This document shows, piece by piece, positions 35,825-45,238 of a stretch of DNA of 64,000 nt. Each line of letters starts with the position of its first letter. The first letter of the stretch is position 1. Both the position numbers and the translations under genes were made by a program. The notes below the pieces were generated by a model, which was given only the letters and a program-made list of their open reading frames with translations, was not told where the DNA came from and made no database searches. This stretch comes from Chitinophagales bacterium (GTDB taxonomy: Bacteria > Bacteroidota > Bacteroidia > Chitinophagales > UBA10324): assembly GCA_025056305.1 (NCBI GenBank), contig JANWWJ010000002.1, forward strand, positions 1-64,000. The letters run 5' to 3'.

Positions 35825-36649
35825 TCAGTACGACCAAAGGTCGTGTTCGAAATTAAAAATGTCGGCTTTTATGCGATCCGATTCCCGCAAAGCGTCAATG
35901 CCGGTAGCATAATCCTGAATACGCCGATCAAAAACATTGCTTTCCTTGATAATAATGCTGCTGAACAGTCGCATTTCCAGTACATCTTCCCACGACCACC
36001 GTTGGCTGTCGTTGCGCGGATTGAATGCCTCAGCACGGGCCAGTAAAGGACGAGCCGCCGGATAATAAACCCAAAAGATGGGGTAGGAAATCTGCGCACC
36101 TTCGTCAAAATAGAGCGGAGCAATGCCCATGATGCGCACCATCATTTGCGAAGATTTCTTGTTGAAAAACCAATCTTCTTTTATACGATAAGCACGCACC
36201 AGGTTGGGATTAAACAAACGCTCCACGACCGTGTCTTTAATGTAGTTGCCTTCAAGGTCAGAGATGGGGATGGTATCGAAGCCTGCACCCCGTTGGCGCA
36301 CCTGTTCGGGTGTGAGAGGGGTACGAAATTGGTCGTCGTCGTAAACCTGCAGTTCACCGGCCAAAGCTGCATCCCGCAACACTGATACCAAAGGCTTGAG
36401 TTTGGACCAATCGAGCCCTTCGTACCGAAATGGTAAATTCATTTTTTCATTGACGTCAACAAGGCGCCAGATGCGCTTGTGCCAATACACATCATTCTCG
36501 CTCACATAATCATAAGGCAAAGGTTCGCGCTCGGCTACAGCCACTTGCGTGTAAAACAAATCGCGCGGTTGCGTTTCAGTGGTCTGAGCCACCAACAGCT
36601 TAGCAGGGCCGATGAAACCGAGCACAAGGGCAATGCGACGCAACATCAT
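35825..36649 (-). CDS. gldN: Gliding motility/type IX secretion protein GldN (PorN)
   Basis: A 274-residue periplasmic protein with a signal peptide ending near LVAQ (about residue 22). GldN forms the periplasmic ring of the type IX secretion system with the lipoprotein GldK. Family-typical segments include RRIWRLVDVNEKMN near residue 58 and the KEDWFFNKKSSQM stretch near residue 157. It is the last gene of porP-gldK-gldL-gldM-gldN, 11 bases after gldM. Confidence 0.93.
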   Translation of the reverse strand: MMLRRIALVLGFIGPAKLLVAQTTETQPRDLFYTQVAVAEREPLPYDYVSENDVYWHKRIWRLVDVNEKMNLPFRYEGLDWSKLKPLVSVLRDAALAGELQVYDDDQFRTPLTPEQVRQRGAGFDTIPISDLEGNYIKDTVVERLFNPNLVRAYRIKEDWFFNKKSSQMMVRIMGIAPLYFDEGAQISYPIFWVYYPAARPLLARAEAFNPRNDSQRWSWEDVLEMRLFSSIIIKESNVFDRRIQDYATGIDALRESDRIKADIFNFEHDLWSY

Positions 36650-36660
36650 GGCACAGGCTA

Positions 36661-38337
36661 TTAAGTGATTTCTATGGGGATGGAATTCAGACTACGCGTA
36701 GTGCCATCAGGACCTTTAGCTTTTATGCTTCGGAAAATGAACGTATCGCCCGGCTTGCAGTTGCTGATAAATTCAGCCACCTTGCCTGTGAACCTGGCAC
36801 CTACCGCCTTTTCAATTTTAGGATCTTGCCGACGCGGTATATATACCACTTCATACGAAGTCACTTCAAACTTGACACCCTGGAAATAGAAGTCTTTTAA
36901 TACTGCCCCAATACCTTGAGCCACCTTTAAGGTAGATGCAGGCATCTTTCCTTCCGATACGCCATTGATCTGCGCCTGAGGATCGGGAATTCTTTTTATC
37001 ACGAACTCTTGTGATCCGATCTGTCTTATTCCGCTTTCAGTTTGCACTGAAACATTAATGTTCACTTTTTTGCCCACCAGTGAAGCATCCATGACCGCAT
37101 CATATTTTCCCGGCGATTTGCGCACAAACTGACCGGCCGAAACAGAGGCTTGCACTTTATCAGCCGGAAAGCCGGGCACTGAAACCGAAAATGGGTTAGG
37201 GATCCCTGCATAAATGATGTTGAGATTTTCCGAGGCAATTACGGCAGCCCCCTTGGCTGTCTGAAATTCGGCTTCAAAAGGATAGAAGCGCGGGTTTCCA
37301 TCAGGGCCTTGCACCTCGACCGCTCCACTGTATTTCTGAATACCTTCGCCCGTGGCCACCATTTCCAACTTACCCATGCCGTAAGAAACGGGTATCGGCG
37401 TACCCCCTCCTATGACGGGGTTGACGGTAAGCTCGATGAAATTGCCGTCGGCATCTTTTTTGGCTATGTTATAGTCCAAGGGGCCTTTCCAAACCTTTGG
37501 GTTGACGGTACTGCTGTAGGCAGCAACGAAGATGTCCGCTTTATAAGTCTGTCCCGCCATAACGTAGTTGGAGGCAGCAATCACCTTGGCCTGAATCTTA
37601 TCGACAACGACAATATCGGCTTTGATTTTTTGATATAGATAATCGATGATGAGGCTTTCGGAATTACGAATATCGTTTTGAAATTTATTCAACAGGGTAA
37701 TGGCCGCAATGGTGGGCACTAATTCGAAATTCATTTCAGCCCAATTCTTTAAGACACCATCTTTTTTCTCGGTGGGGTCTTCAGCGATGAGCGGCATTTG
37801 GCTCTCCAATTCCTTCTTTGCGGCAGGATCTTCGACAAGGGCCAACAGGTCTTGACGCAATTTGTTGATATCAGCCTGCAATTGATGCCCTTTTCGATTA
37901 AGCACCATGATGTTGGTGGCAATGTCCAAGTTTCGGTCGTCAAAAAGATTGGCTTTCTTCAATTGCTCCGACAGCGGCGCATCGGTCACCGGCACTTTTT
38001 TGCCTGTTTGCTTATCCACTAAGCCTCCTGATTTAACCACGATCTCTTTTTTGAGCGCCTCGATCTTGTTGAACAGCTCGTCGGAGAGTTTTTTGGCAAT
38101 CATCGCCTTTTCCATGAACGGCCGGGTGCGTTCCGGATCGTTCTGCATTTGCTTTTCAAAGGCAGCAAAAGTCTTGTCGTTTTTACTGTTGATTGCCTCT
38201 ACCGAGTCGCTGATACCGGAGTTGACCACATGAAAGGCATGCAGAATTTCTGCAGATACATTTAAGGCAAGCAGGGCTGTCAACACCAGATACATGAGGT
38301 TGATCATGATCTGTCGGGGCTCCTTAGGGATTGACAT
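36661..38337 (-). CDS. gldM: Gliding motility/type IX secretion motor protein GldM (PorM)
   Basis: A 558-residue protein with one N-terminal membrane helix (about residues 11-30, after KEPRQIMINLMYLVLTALLA) and a large periplasmic part of an alpha-helical domain followed by beta domains. With GldL it forms the proton-driven motor that energises type IX secretion and gliding, reaching across the periplasm to the GldK/GldN ring. The membrane segment carries the conserved family sequence. It is 51 bases downstream of gldL. Confidence 0.96.
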   Translation of the reverse strand: MSIPKEPRQIMINLMYLVLTALLALNVSAEILHAFHVVNSGISDSVEAINSKNDKTFAAFEKQMQNDPERTRPFMEKAMIAKKLSDELFNKIEALKKEIVVKSGGLVDKQTGKKVPVTDAPLSEQLKKANLFDDRNLDIATNIMVLNRKGHQLQADINKLRQDLLALVEDPAAKKELESQMPLIAEDPTEKKDGVLKNWAEMNFELVPTIAAITLLNKFQNDIRNSESLIIDYLYQKIKADIVVVDKIQAKVIAASNYVMAGQTYKADIFVAAYSSTVNPKVWKGPLDYNIAKKDADGNFIELTVNPVIGGGTPIPVSYGMGKLEMVATGEGIQKYSGAVEVQGPDGNPRFYPFEAEFQTAKGAAVIASENLNIIYAGIPNPFSVSVPGFPADKVQASVSAGQFVRKSPGKYDAVMDASLVGKKVNINVSVQTESGIRQIGSQEFVIKRIPDPQAQINGVSEGKMPASTLKVAQGIGAVLKDFYFQGVKFEVTSYEVVYIPRRQDPKIEKAVGARFTGKVAEFISNCKPGDTFIFRSIKAKGPDGTTRSLNSIPIEIT

Positions 38338-38388
38338 GGCTTGCTGGTTGTGTTAATTTCAAATTTTCAAAAAACTAATTTGAAATTC

Positions 38389-39207
38389 TTAACTGGTCCG
38401 AGTCATGGTCATGGCAGACAGCATGTTACCATAAATTTGGTTCAGACTGGCTAAGTTTTTGGCCAGTTCTGCAATCTCAGCCCGGTAGCGCTTGGTATCG
38501 TCGATTGATTCATTAAGGTTGACAATGGCCTGCGACAGGGAACCGTAAAATCTATTCATGGCCTTGAGGTGATTGTTTGTATCCTGGAGCTCCAGCTCGT
38601 AAATCGCGTTGAGCTGGGCCAGGTTCTTTGACACCTGTTGTACTTGCTCATGATAATTGCGGGTTTCGTGCGTGGCCTCTCCCAACAACTTTGCAGCTTC
38701 GGTGGCATTGGTATAGGCCACCTTCATTTCTGCTAATGCAGCAGCTGCCTGACGGGCTTTGTCGGAAAAATCATTGGTGGCAAACTGCGCGTCAGACAAG
38801 TCACGCAGTTGGTTAATGCTTTCGCCCAGCCTTTTGAGATTATCTCCCAGCCGGCGAATGAGTTCAGGCTCAACGTTGTGCTCGGCCATGGCACGGTCTA
38901 ATTGCTGGGTCAATGTACCATGGGCGTGTGTTTCCTTTAGCATCTTGAGCTCTTCCTCGTCGGGAGCAATGTCCAGCTCAGGATAAAGTTTTTCCCAGTA
39001 GTAATCCTTATGCGGCGGCAAGATGCCCAGCAAGGCAAAGATGAAGGCCTCTGTACACATGCCAATAATCAGCATGGTGCCTGCTCCTTCCCAGTGCTGT
39101 AACTTAAACAAAGCACCCAACAATACGATGGAAGCTCCTAGGCCGATAATCAGGTTTTTAACCCGTTTGCCACGCTCAGTCTCGAAAAAACGAATGATTT
39201 TTTTCAT
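38389..39207 (-). CDS. gldL: Gliding motility/type IX secretion motor protein GldL (PorL)
   Basis: A 272-residue inner-membrane protein with two helices near the N-terminus (about residues 16-36 and 44-64), including the LFKLQHWEGAGTML segment and a conserved Glu in MCTEAFIFALLG that is implicated in proton use in this family. The remaining 190 residues are a charged cytoplasmic coiled coil. It partners GldM. Co-transcribed with gldK, 44 bases upstream, and gldM. Confidence 0.95.
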   Translation of the reverse strand: MKKIIRFFETERGKRVKNLIIGLGASIVLLGALFKLQHWEGAGTMLIIGMCTEAFIFALLGILPPHKDYYWEKLYPELDIAPDEEELKMLKETHAHGTLTQQLDRAMAEHNVEPELIRRLGDNLKRLGESINQLRDLSDAQFATNDFSDKARQAAAALAEMKVAYTNATEAAKLLGEATHETRNYHEQVQQVSKNLAQLNAIYELELQDTNNHLKAMNRFYGSLSQAIVNLNESIDDTKRYRAEIAELAKNLASLNQIYGNMLSAMTMTRTS

Positions 39208-39251
39208 GGCTTATGTTAAGCTTGTATGTAAGAAGCGACAATTCTTCATCG

Positions 39252-40535
39252 CTATTTATCGTCAATCGATCTACCCAAAAACGTGAGGACGTTTCGGAAA
39301 CCGATCCAACTTTTGGCTGAATCCTGATATTCCCACGTGCGCGTGCCGGTTTGGCAGAAGTAGGCAACATCTTTCCACGACCCGCCCCGAACGACCTTTC
39401 GCTTCATGGTGATGGGATCATCCGGTTTGGCATCGTAACGGATATCTGGGTTCAAGTCGTGATAGAATGAGTACGCGTTTTCAAAAAATGCCGTAGAAGT
39501 CCATTCCGCCACATTACCGGCCATGCAGTAAATACCGTAATCGTTCGGAAAGTAAGCATCTACTTTAACCGTATACATGCCACCATCATCCGGGTAATTA
39601 CCCCGTCCGGGTTTGAAATTGGCCAGGATACATCCTTTTTTGTTACGCATATATGGCCCTCCCCATGGATACGGAGCGATTTCCCGGTCACCACGGGCCG
39701 CATATTCCCACTCGCTTTCTGTAGGCAGACGAAATTCATCTTCCATCACCAGTCCATTGGCCACGCGCCAATCGTTGTAGAAGCGTGAACGCCACTTACT
39801 GAATGCCATGGCCTGCTTCCACGTAACCCCCACAACCGGGTAATTGTCAAAAGCTGGATGCCAGAAATAATTGCGGGTAAAAGGCTCGTTGTAGGAATAC
39901 AGAAAATCGTGTACCCAGCACAGTGTATCTGGATAAACGTTTATGACTTCAGACTTGATCACTAAAGTCCGATCAAAATCATTTCCTTCGGCCTGGGCAT
40001 ATTTGTTGTTTACATCTCGAGCAGCTTCTTTGAAGTCCACCCAGTAGTACACATAATTAAGCTGGCGTACATCAATTTCTTTCCTTCCTAAAATGCGCTG
40101 GTCTTCCGGATAGTACATGGAAGACAACTGCTCTTGGATTTCGGGATCCGACCAATCAATGCGCTGACGCCAATTTACAATCGGCTCACCGGTTTCTGCC
40201 TTTTCCGTCATGTAGTCGCCACCTAAGATGGTGTGCGCAATAGAGTCGCGCACCCATTCGACAAATTGACGATATTCATTGTTGGTGATCTCGGTTTCGT
40301 CAATGAAAAAACCTTGAATAGAAACCTGCTTTGCCCGTTGGATAAGTGTGTTGCTGATGTCCTCATCGCTTTGACCGATGTGCAGCGTACCACTTTTTAC
40401 ATATACCATACCATAGGGAATGGTCACAGACCAATAAGGCCGGTTCAGTGAACCCAGCAACTGACCTTCGTATCCCCCACGGCAGGCCGTTAGCAGCAAT
40501 GCTGCAATGACTACCCCAAGACGATGCGACCTCAT
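39252..40535 (-). CDS. gldK: Gliding motility/type IX secretion lipoprotein GldK (PorK)
   Basis: A 427-residue outer-membrane lipoprotein of the type IX secretion ring. From the ATG at 40535 the signal peptide ends LLTAC, giving Cys18 as the lipid-modified residue. Upstream in-frame codons to 40685 do not extend the signal sensibly. The rest is the formylglycine-generating-enzyme-like (FGE-sulfatase) fold typical of GldK, with the IDETEITNNEYRQF, PTESEWEYAARG, MAGNVAEWTS and RGGSWKD motifs. It starts the gldKLMN core, 146 bases after porP. Confidence 0.95.
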   Translation of the reverse strand: MRSHRLGVVIAALLLTACRGGYEGQLLGSLNRPYWSVTIPYGMVYVKSGTLHIGQSDEDISNTLIQRAKQVSIQGFFIDETEITNNEYRQFVEWVRDSIAHTILGGDYMTEKAETGEPIVNWRQRIDWSDPEIQEQLSSMYYPEDQRILGRKEIDVRQLNYVYYWVDFKEAARDVNNKYAQAEGNDFDRTLVIKSEVINVYPDTLCWVHDFLYSYNEPFTRNYFWHPAFDNYPVVGVTWKQAMAFSKWRSRFYNDWRVANGLVMEDEFRLPTESEWEYAARGDREIAPYPWGGPYMRNKKGCILANFKPGRGNYPDDGGMYTVKVDAYFPNDYGIYCMAGNVAEWTSTAFFENAYSFYHDLNPDIRYDAKPDDPITMKRKVVRGGSWKDVAYFCQTGTRTWEYQDSAKSWIGFRNVLTFLGRSIDDK

Positions 40536-40681
40536 AGAGGGCGGTAACGAAACTGAGCCCGTAAAGGTAAAAAACTTCCTCGTTGTTGCCGACGCCATAA
40601 AAATTTTACGCGCTGGTGTTTTTGCGGCTTGCTGACTTAACCCTTTTGACGAAAAGAGTTGGCCCATTGTTTCAACGGCGT

Positions 40682-41671
40682 TCAAAAGCGCGTATTGTAG
40701 ATTGTTTTTCCTTTTGTGGCCGCCCGCAACAGCGACAGACTGTAACTGACCAACACCTCGTGTGTGCCTTGCGATACTTCACGCAGTGCTGTCATAGTGT
40801 AATCGTAGGAATAGCCGACACGCAATCTAGGCGTGGTCTGAAGCCCAATCCATGCCATTACGGCATCCGCAGTGAACTCATTAAAGCCACGCATACCTAT
40901 TCCTGCCCACAGCAAGTTGCGGTGTTTAAATGTGAGCCCGCCTTCAAACTGCGGCTTCGAAGCGCTCATCCGCGCCACAACAAATGGTTCCATAGCAAGG
41001 CTATTGCTCAACCTCACGTTAACGTCTAAAAAGGCAACGTATTGCACCAACGGGCGATACTGTGCTACTTGCTCTGCTTGCAGCTTGAGCGGGGCTTGAA
41101 GAAGGTTGGTGGCACTTAGTCCGGCTCTCATTCTGGGATGCACCCAGCTAAGGCCGGCGGTAAGGTCAAAGGCAGTGCCGCCGACAACGTTAACAGGAAG
41201 GATAGGATCTTGATGATCAATGCCTGCGCTGTAGTTTCCCTGAGGAGCCCGAAGATTTTGGCCTTGCAGGCTGGCTTGCGTGAGTCCGGCCGCCAGTCCT
41301 GCTGCAAACAAGGAAGCACCCAAGCGAAGTTGATGCGCATAGCTAAACGATGCAGAGGTGAGTCGGAAAGCTCCGGTCAATGAGTGGTGCACCAAAAGAC
41401 CAGTACCGGCTTTTCCGAAGGCCAGCGGCGTGTGTGCCGACAGATATTGGATAAGGGGGCTGCCCGAAATACCTAACCATTGAACACGAGCGTGAGCCGT
41501 GAGCTCAAGTTGCTTGTTGATCCCCGCAAAAGCAGGATTTGCAACGTAGGGATGGAATGCCAACTGGGTCAACGGTGCCGACTGCTGAGCATGCGTGCGT
41601 AGGCCGGCAAGCAATAGTGCGAAACTCGCTAATGCGCTGATGCGCTGACGAAAAAGTCGCAGCCGCTTCAC
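40682..41671 (-). CDS. PorP/SprF family type IX secretion outer-membrane protein
   Basis: A protein of about 329 residues with a signal peptide ending THAQ, then the family opening FHPYVANPAFAGI and many beta strands. PorP/SprF proteins are outer-membrane barrels that anchor the secretion machine or specific cargo. No ATG is in frame near the start. A GTG at 41671 gives a clean basic signal peptide, and a TTG at 41707 is the alternative. It is the first secretion gene of the run, 61 bases after hemD, as in many Bacteroidota. Confidence 0.88.
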   Translation of the reverse strand: MKRLRLFRQRISALASFALLLAGLRTHAQQSAPLTQLAFHPYVANPAFAGINKQLELTAHARVQWLGISGSPLIQYLSAHTPLAFGKAGTGLLVHHSLTGAFRLTSASFSYAHQLRLGASLFAAGLAAGLTQASLQGQNLRAPQGNYSAGIDHQDPILPVNVVGGTAFDLTAGLSWVHPRMRAGLSATNLLQAPLKLQAEQVAQYRPLVQYVAFLDVNVRLSNSLAMEPFVVARMSASKPQFEGGLTFKHRNLLWAGIGMRGFNEFTADAVMAWIGLQTTPRLRVGYSYDYTMTALREVSQGTHEVLVSYSLSLLRAATKGKTIYNTRF

Positions 41672-41732
41672 TTGTGTAAAACAAACACATGTTGCTGAAA
41701 GCGGCAAATAATGGGTGTTGGGCTAGACAGTG

Positions 41733-42563
41733 CTAGCCCTGCTGGCTGAGGAAATGATCCAGCGCCATCGCCATAGACGGCAGCTCAGGCGTAGGTGCCA
41801 TAACGGTCACTTTCAGACCTGCTTTTTGCGCTGCCTGGATCGTGGGTTCTCCGTAAGCGCCAATCAACAAATTCCGCTGTTTGAAGCCGGGAATTTTTTG
41901 CTGCAATGCTTCAATACTGATCGGAGCAAAAAAGACCAGCATCTGATGGCGTCGCAATTCTTTCTCCCCAATGTCGGCCGGAACCGTATGAAAAAGGATT
42001 ACCTCTTTGAACTCATAGTTTTTGCTACGGAAATGATCCGCAATGTCTGTGCGGTGGTGGTCAGCGCACGTGATGAGGTAACGGTCGTTGTTGTGGTGTT
42101 TGTCTATGATTTGAAGCAGCGTTTCCAATCGGCCGTCACCAAAGAACACCTTGCGCTTACGGAACAAAATGTATTTCTGTAAATACAGGGCTATAGCTTC
42201 GGTCATGCAATAATACCTGCATTCGGACGACAGCTTGACCCGCATGTCGTCACAAATCTTGAAGTACTGATCCACCAGACTGCGGCTGGTAAAAATGACC
42301 GCCGTATGTTGTTCGGGGTAAATGCGCTGGCGACGCACGTCGCGGCAACTGAGCGGTTCCAGCCGGATGAAAGGCTTAAATTCGATAGCAATGTTGTGCT
42401 TGCGCGCCAATTCAGAATAAGGGTTCCGCTCATTTTCCGGCCGCGCCTGAGCGATCAAGATCGAGCTGATCTTTTCTCTACCCTTACCGTTGAGCGCTCT
42501 TCGAGGGTTAGCACCGTTGGCAGGTGATCTTTTGCCGGCAACAGGTTCCGAAGTTGCTTTCAT
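41733..42563 (-). CDS. hemD: Uroporphyrinogen-III synthase family protein
   Basis: A protein of about 276 residues of the HemD fold. It closes and inverts ring D of hydroxymethylbilane in tetrapyrrole synthesis. Similarity is clearest in ILIAQARPENERNPY near residue 35, VIFTSRSLVDQYF, and LVFFAPISIEALQQKIPG late in the protein, with IGAYGEPTIQAAQKAGL near the end. HemD sequences are poorly conserved, so activity is an inference. The N-terminal 30 residues look disordered. ATG 42563 is preferred; 42575 would overlap the DUF4271 gene. It sits between that gene and porP, a conserved Bacteroidota arrangement. Confidence 0.82.
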   Translation of the reverse strand: MKATSEPVAGKRSPANGANPRRALNGKGREKISSILIAQARPENERNPYSELARKHNIAIEFKPFIRLEPLSCRDVRRQRIYPEQHTAVIFTSRSLVDQYFKICDDMRVKLSSECRYYCMTEAIALYLQKYILFRKRKVFFGDGRLETLLQIIDKHHNNDRYLITCADHHRTDIADHFRSKNYEFKEVILFHTVPADIGEKELRRHQMLVFFAPISIEALQQKIPGFKQRNLLIGAYGEPTIQAAQKAGLKVTVMAPTPELPSMAMALDHFLSQQG

Positions 42564-42568
42564 TGTTT

Positions 42569-43402
42569 TTACCATGCCATACTGAGTTGCCCCACATTCT
42601 GCGCCCACCGCACCAGGATGACGATTGGGGCAATTTCAAGGCTGCAAAGGTATAGGAAAAAATGAACTGGGCGTTGATACAGCAGGGATGTGGTCACAGA
42701 AAACCCTTTGGCGAAGCGAATCGCCACCAGCAGCATCAACAGACCAAAGGAAGCATACAGGGCCCCATCAGCCACCGGTGGGCGGGCAAAGGCAATCAGA
42801 ATGACCAGCGGAAATAACACGACACCGGTTACTCGTAACAATTGAAATTCATAATATAAAAAGTAACGTAAGGGTCCGGCGTTTGGAAGAAGCACTGAGG
42901 CGGCACGCATGTACAGATAACGGACCAAAAACAACAAGACCATGATGCCTGACCACCACAGCGGAGCCAACCAAGGGGGATTGATCCTGACCCACTGATA
43001 ACGCGTTGCAACCAAGGACATATACACTGACAAAACCATTACTGCAAAGCCATTCATGAGCACCCAGGCTAACGGAATGCCTACGCTTAGCTCACGCTGC
43101 AGTTGCGGGTGATACCCCCAGCGCCGCAGCACCCACCCAAATTCCTGAAACTCCGCCCGATAAATCATCCGTAAGGCGGTCAGCAAGGCGGCTAAGGCCA
43201 GCAACGTCCAGAAGAGCCAATCCTGACTCACGGTGCCTGCCGGCAAACCATGCTGCGGGCTGTACATGTCTGCGGACAGAAAAAAAGCTACACCAACTTG
43301 GGTGGCAGCATAACCGAAACTCCATGCAGCGCCCTTGCCAAATAAGACATAAAGCTTAGAAAAATATGATAAAAGACTTATATAAAAAAGATTTAGGCTC
43401 AT
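42569..43402 (-). CDS. DUF4271 family membrane protein
   Basis: A 277-residue inner-membrane protein with about seven hydrophobic segments, matching the Bacteroidota DUF4271 family of unknown function. I chose the ATG at 43402, which is 4 bases from the preceding stop; upstream residues are non-hydrophobic and shared with the previous gene's end. It lies between an Omp85-like gene and hemD, in the conserved block leading into porP-gldKLMN. A role in secretion or envelope assembly is suggested only by position. Confidence 0.82.
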   Translation of the reverse strand: MSLNLFYISLLSYFSKLYVLFGKGAAWSFGYAATQVGVAFFLSADMYSPQHGLPAGTVSQDWLFWTLLALAALLTALRMIYRAEFQEFGWVLRRWGYHPQLQRELSVGIPLAWVLMNGFAVMVLSVYMSLVATRYQWVRINPPWLAPLWWSGIMVLLFLVRYLYMRAASVLLPNAGPLRYFLYYEFQLLRVTGVVLFPLVILIAFARPPVADGALYASFGLLMLLVAIRFAKGFSVTTSLLYQRPVHFFLYLCSLEIAPIVILVRWAQNVGQLSMAW

Positions 43403-43406
43403 GCCG

Positions 43407-45200
43407 TTAAAAGTAGTTGATGTATCCAAAATGAATTTTTGCCGATCGGAACTGAATGGGATTGCCGCGCTGGCGTCCCACCGCATAGTTGACTCCAAAC
43501 AGGCCACTTTTGGTTTCGAAGCTGATGCCGGCGCCAAAGCCTAAGGGCCAGTCGCGCACTGGCGGCTGCTCCAATCGATTCTCGACATATGCGCCATCAA
43601 GGAACCCATACAAGTAAGAGCGACCCAACAGCACCACCCGGTATTCAGCCGTCACCAGATGATAATGCGACGCAAATATGGATAGCTCATCGAAGCCGCG
43701 GAGGCGCTGAAAGCCTCCAAGCCGGAACAGGTCGCTCAACAGCAAGGTGGGCGCATCCTGATACGCCCCGGCATAAACGAGGCGCAAACTCTGCCGCGGA
43801 AATACCGGTAAAATGCCCTCTACCTGGCCTTGTACCAAAAGCCTTGGCTGTTGTTGGGGAAAGGAGTCATACAATGAAGCAAAGCTAAACTGCGGATGCT
43901 CCGGATCGTGCAACTGCGTGATGGTCGCATTAGGTACAATACGGCGATTCCCCACCTGTCCGCCCAGTTGAACCATCCAGCCTTTGCTGATCCCATCAGC
44001 AGCGCCTTGCCGATAAAACAACTCGGCTCCCAGCAGACTTTCCCGACTGTCCAAATAAGGCGGCAATTTCAGGGTTTGAATGATTTGCATCGTATCCAGC
44101 GAGATAATGCTCACGGTGTTGCGGCCGGCATAGAAGCGCACAAAGCGGTTGGCATCAAAAAAATACTTGACACCGCCGCGAAGCCGAACGTCAACGTATT
44201 GGGAATCGTTGCGCAGCAGATAGAAAGACCCTTCGGCACCAAAAGGCAGGCGAAAAGGATAAGGATATTCACCCTGTAACAGAGTTTGAGCTGAGCGGGT
44301 ATTTAAACGGCTAAAAGAAAACCTTAATTGTTCGCCGCGGCCAAAACTGTTCCTAAGGTCCAGATCTGCTTCACCGGTAAGCAAGAGGCGGCCTCCGGGT
44401 AAGCTGTTTGGCAAAAGCCCCAAGACCACATTAACGCGAGAAGCATTTTTTCGCTGGAGCGCCAACACCAGCCTGGCACGATCCTGAACAAAAAGTACCT
44501 GCGGTGCTGCAGTCAGAGTCAGATAAGGCAATTGCTGAAGGCGTTGTCCGGCCTGAAGGATTAGCGACTCCTTGTAAGGCTGCGGGAGGTTTAAACCTAA
44601 ATATCCCTCAAGAAACGAGGTAGAAATTCGCACGTTTCCATTTAAATCAATACCCTCTAACTGGATGCGTTGCCGAAGGTTCAGGGACAGGGCTGCATGC
44701 AAGCCGCTGCTGTCTGCCCTGAGACTGTCAAGGGTGGCTACGGCAAACGGATATCCATGATTTTCGCAGTGGGCTACCAGCCCTTCCAACAGTTCGAATA
44801 CAGCAGAGGGCGACACTGGCTTGCCCGTAAAATCAGAAAGGCGGAAGCCCGCACGCCGCAACACCAGGGGATCAACATTGCCCGGACGCAGTGTGACCCA
44901 CTTCCATTGGGATCCTATGTGTAAATGCACGATGAGCTGAAGCGAATCAACATGCAGGGATAGAGGCGCCGCTTCAAGGTAGCCGGCATCATAAAGTCGG
45001 CGCATGAGTTGCTCTACTTCCTTTCGCCGGCTGAGCGTGTCGGGAAAATCTTTTCGGTAAGAAAATTGACGGGCCAACAGCAAGCTATCTTTACCATTTG
45101 CCTTGATGTGTAAGGTATAGGGACGCTGGGCATGGGCAGTAAATGCAAAAAGACAAAAAAGCACACCTGCAAGTACTTTGGATTGATGACACCCGGTCAT
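43407..45200 (-). CDS. Omp85/BamA-like outer-membrane protein
   Basis: A 597-residue exported protein with a signal peptide ending AHAQ (residue 25). Residues about 27-235 look like POTRA-type repeats (LYDAGYL, LEGIDLNGNVRIS). The C-terminal part is a 16-strand-like barrel with the Omp85 signature LRGFDE near residue 505 and a final aromatic strand ending in Phe. It is shorter than BamA (about 800 residues), so it is probably another Omp85 family member rather than the main assembly factor. It starts the minus-strand block to gldN and is divergent from hemW. Confidence 0.83.
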   Translation of the reverse strand: MTGCHQSKVLAGVLFCLFAFTAHAQRPYTLHIKANGKDSLLLARQFSYRKDFPDTLSRRKEVEQLMRRLYDAGYLEAAPLSLHVDSLQLIVHLHIGSQWKWVTLRPGNVDPLVLRRAGFRLSDFTGKPVSPSAVFELLEGLVAHCENHGYPFAVATLDSLRADSSGLHAALSLNLRQRIQLEGIDLNGNVRISTSFLEGYLGLNLPQPYKESLILQAGQRLQQLPYLTLTAAPQVLFVQDRARLVLALQRKNASRVNVVLGLLPNSLPGGRLLLTGEADLDLRNSFGRGEQLRFSFSRLNTRSAQTLLQGEYPYPFRLPFGAEGSFYLLRNDSQYVDVRLRGGVKYFFDANRFVRFYAGRNTVSIISLDTMQIIQTLKLPPYLDSRESLLGAELFYRQGAADGISKGWMVQLGGQVGNRRIVPNATITQLHDPEHPQFSFASLYDSFPQQQPRLLVQGQVEGILPVFPRQSLRLVYAGAYQDAPTLLLSDLFRLGGFQRLRGFDELSIFASHYHLVTAEYRVVLLGRSYLYGFLDGAYVENRLEQPPVRDWPLGFGAGISFETKSGLFGVNYAVGRQRGNPIQFRSAKIHFGYINYF

Positions 45201-45238
45201 TCCCTGTCAGTCCAAAGCCAAAATTCCAGATAATTTCC

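Noticed and set aside
41730-42182. A 150-codon open frame on the plus strand
   Set aside because: It is antisense to hemD and shows no domain, start signal or signal peptide of its own.
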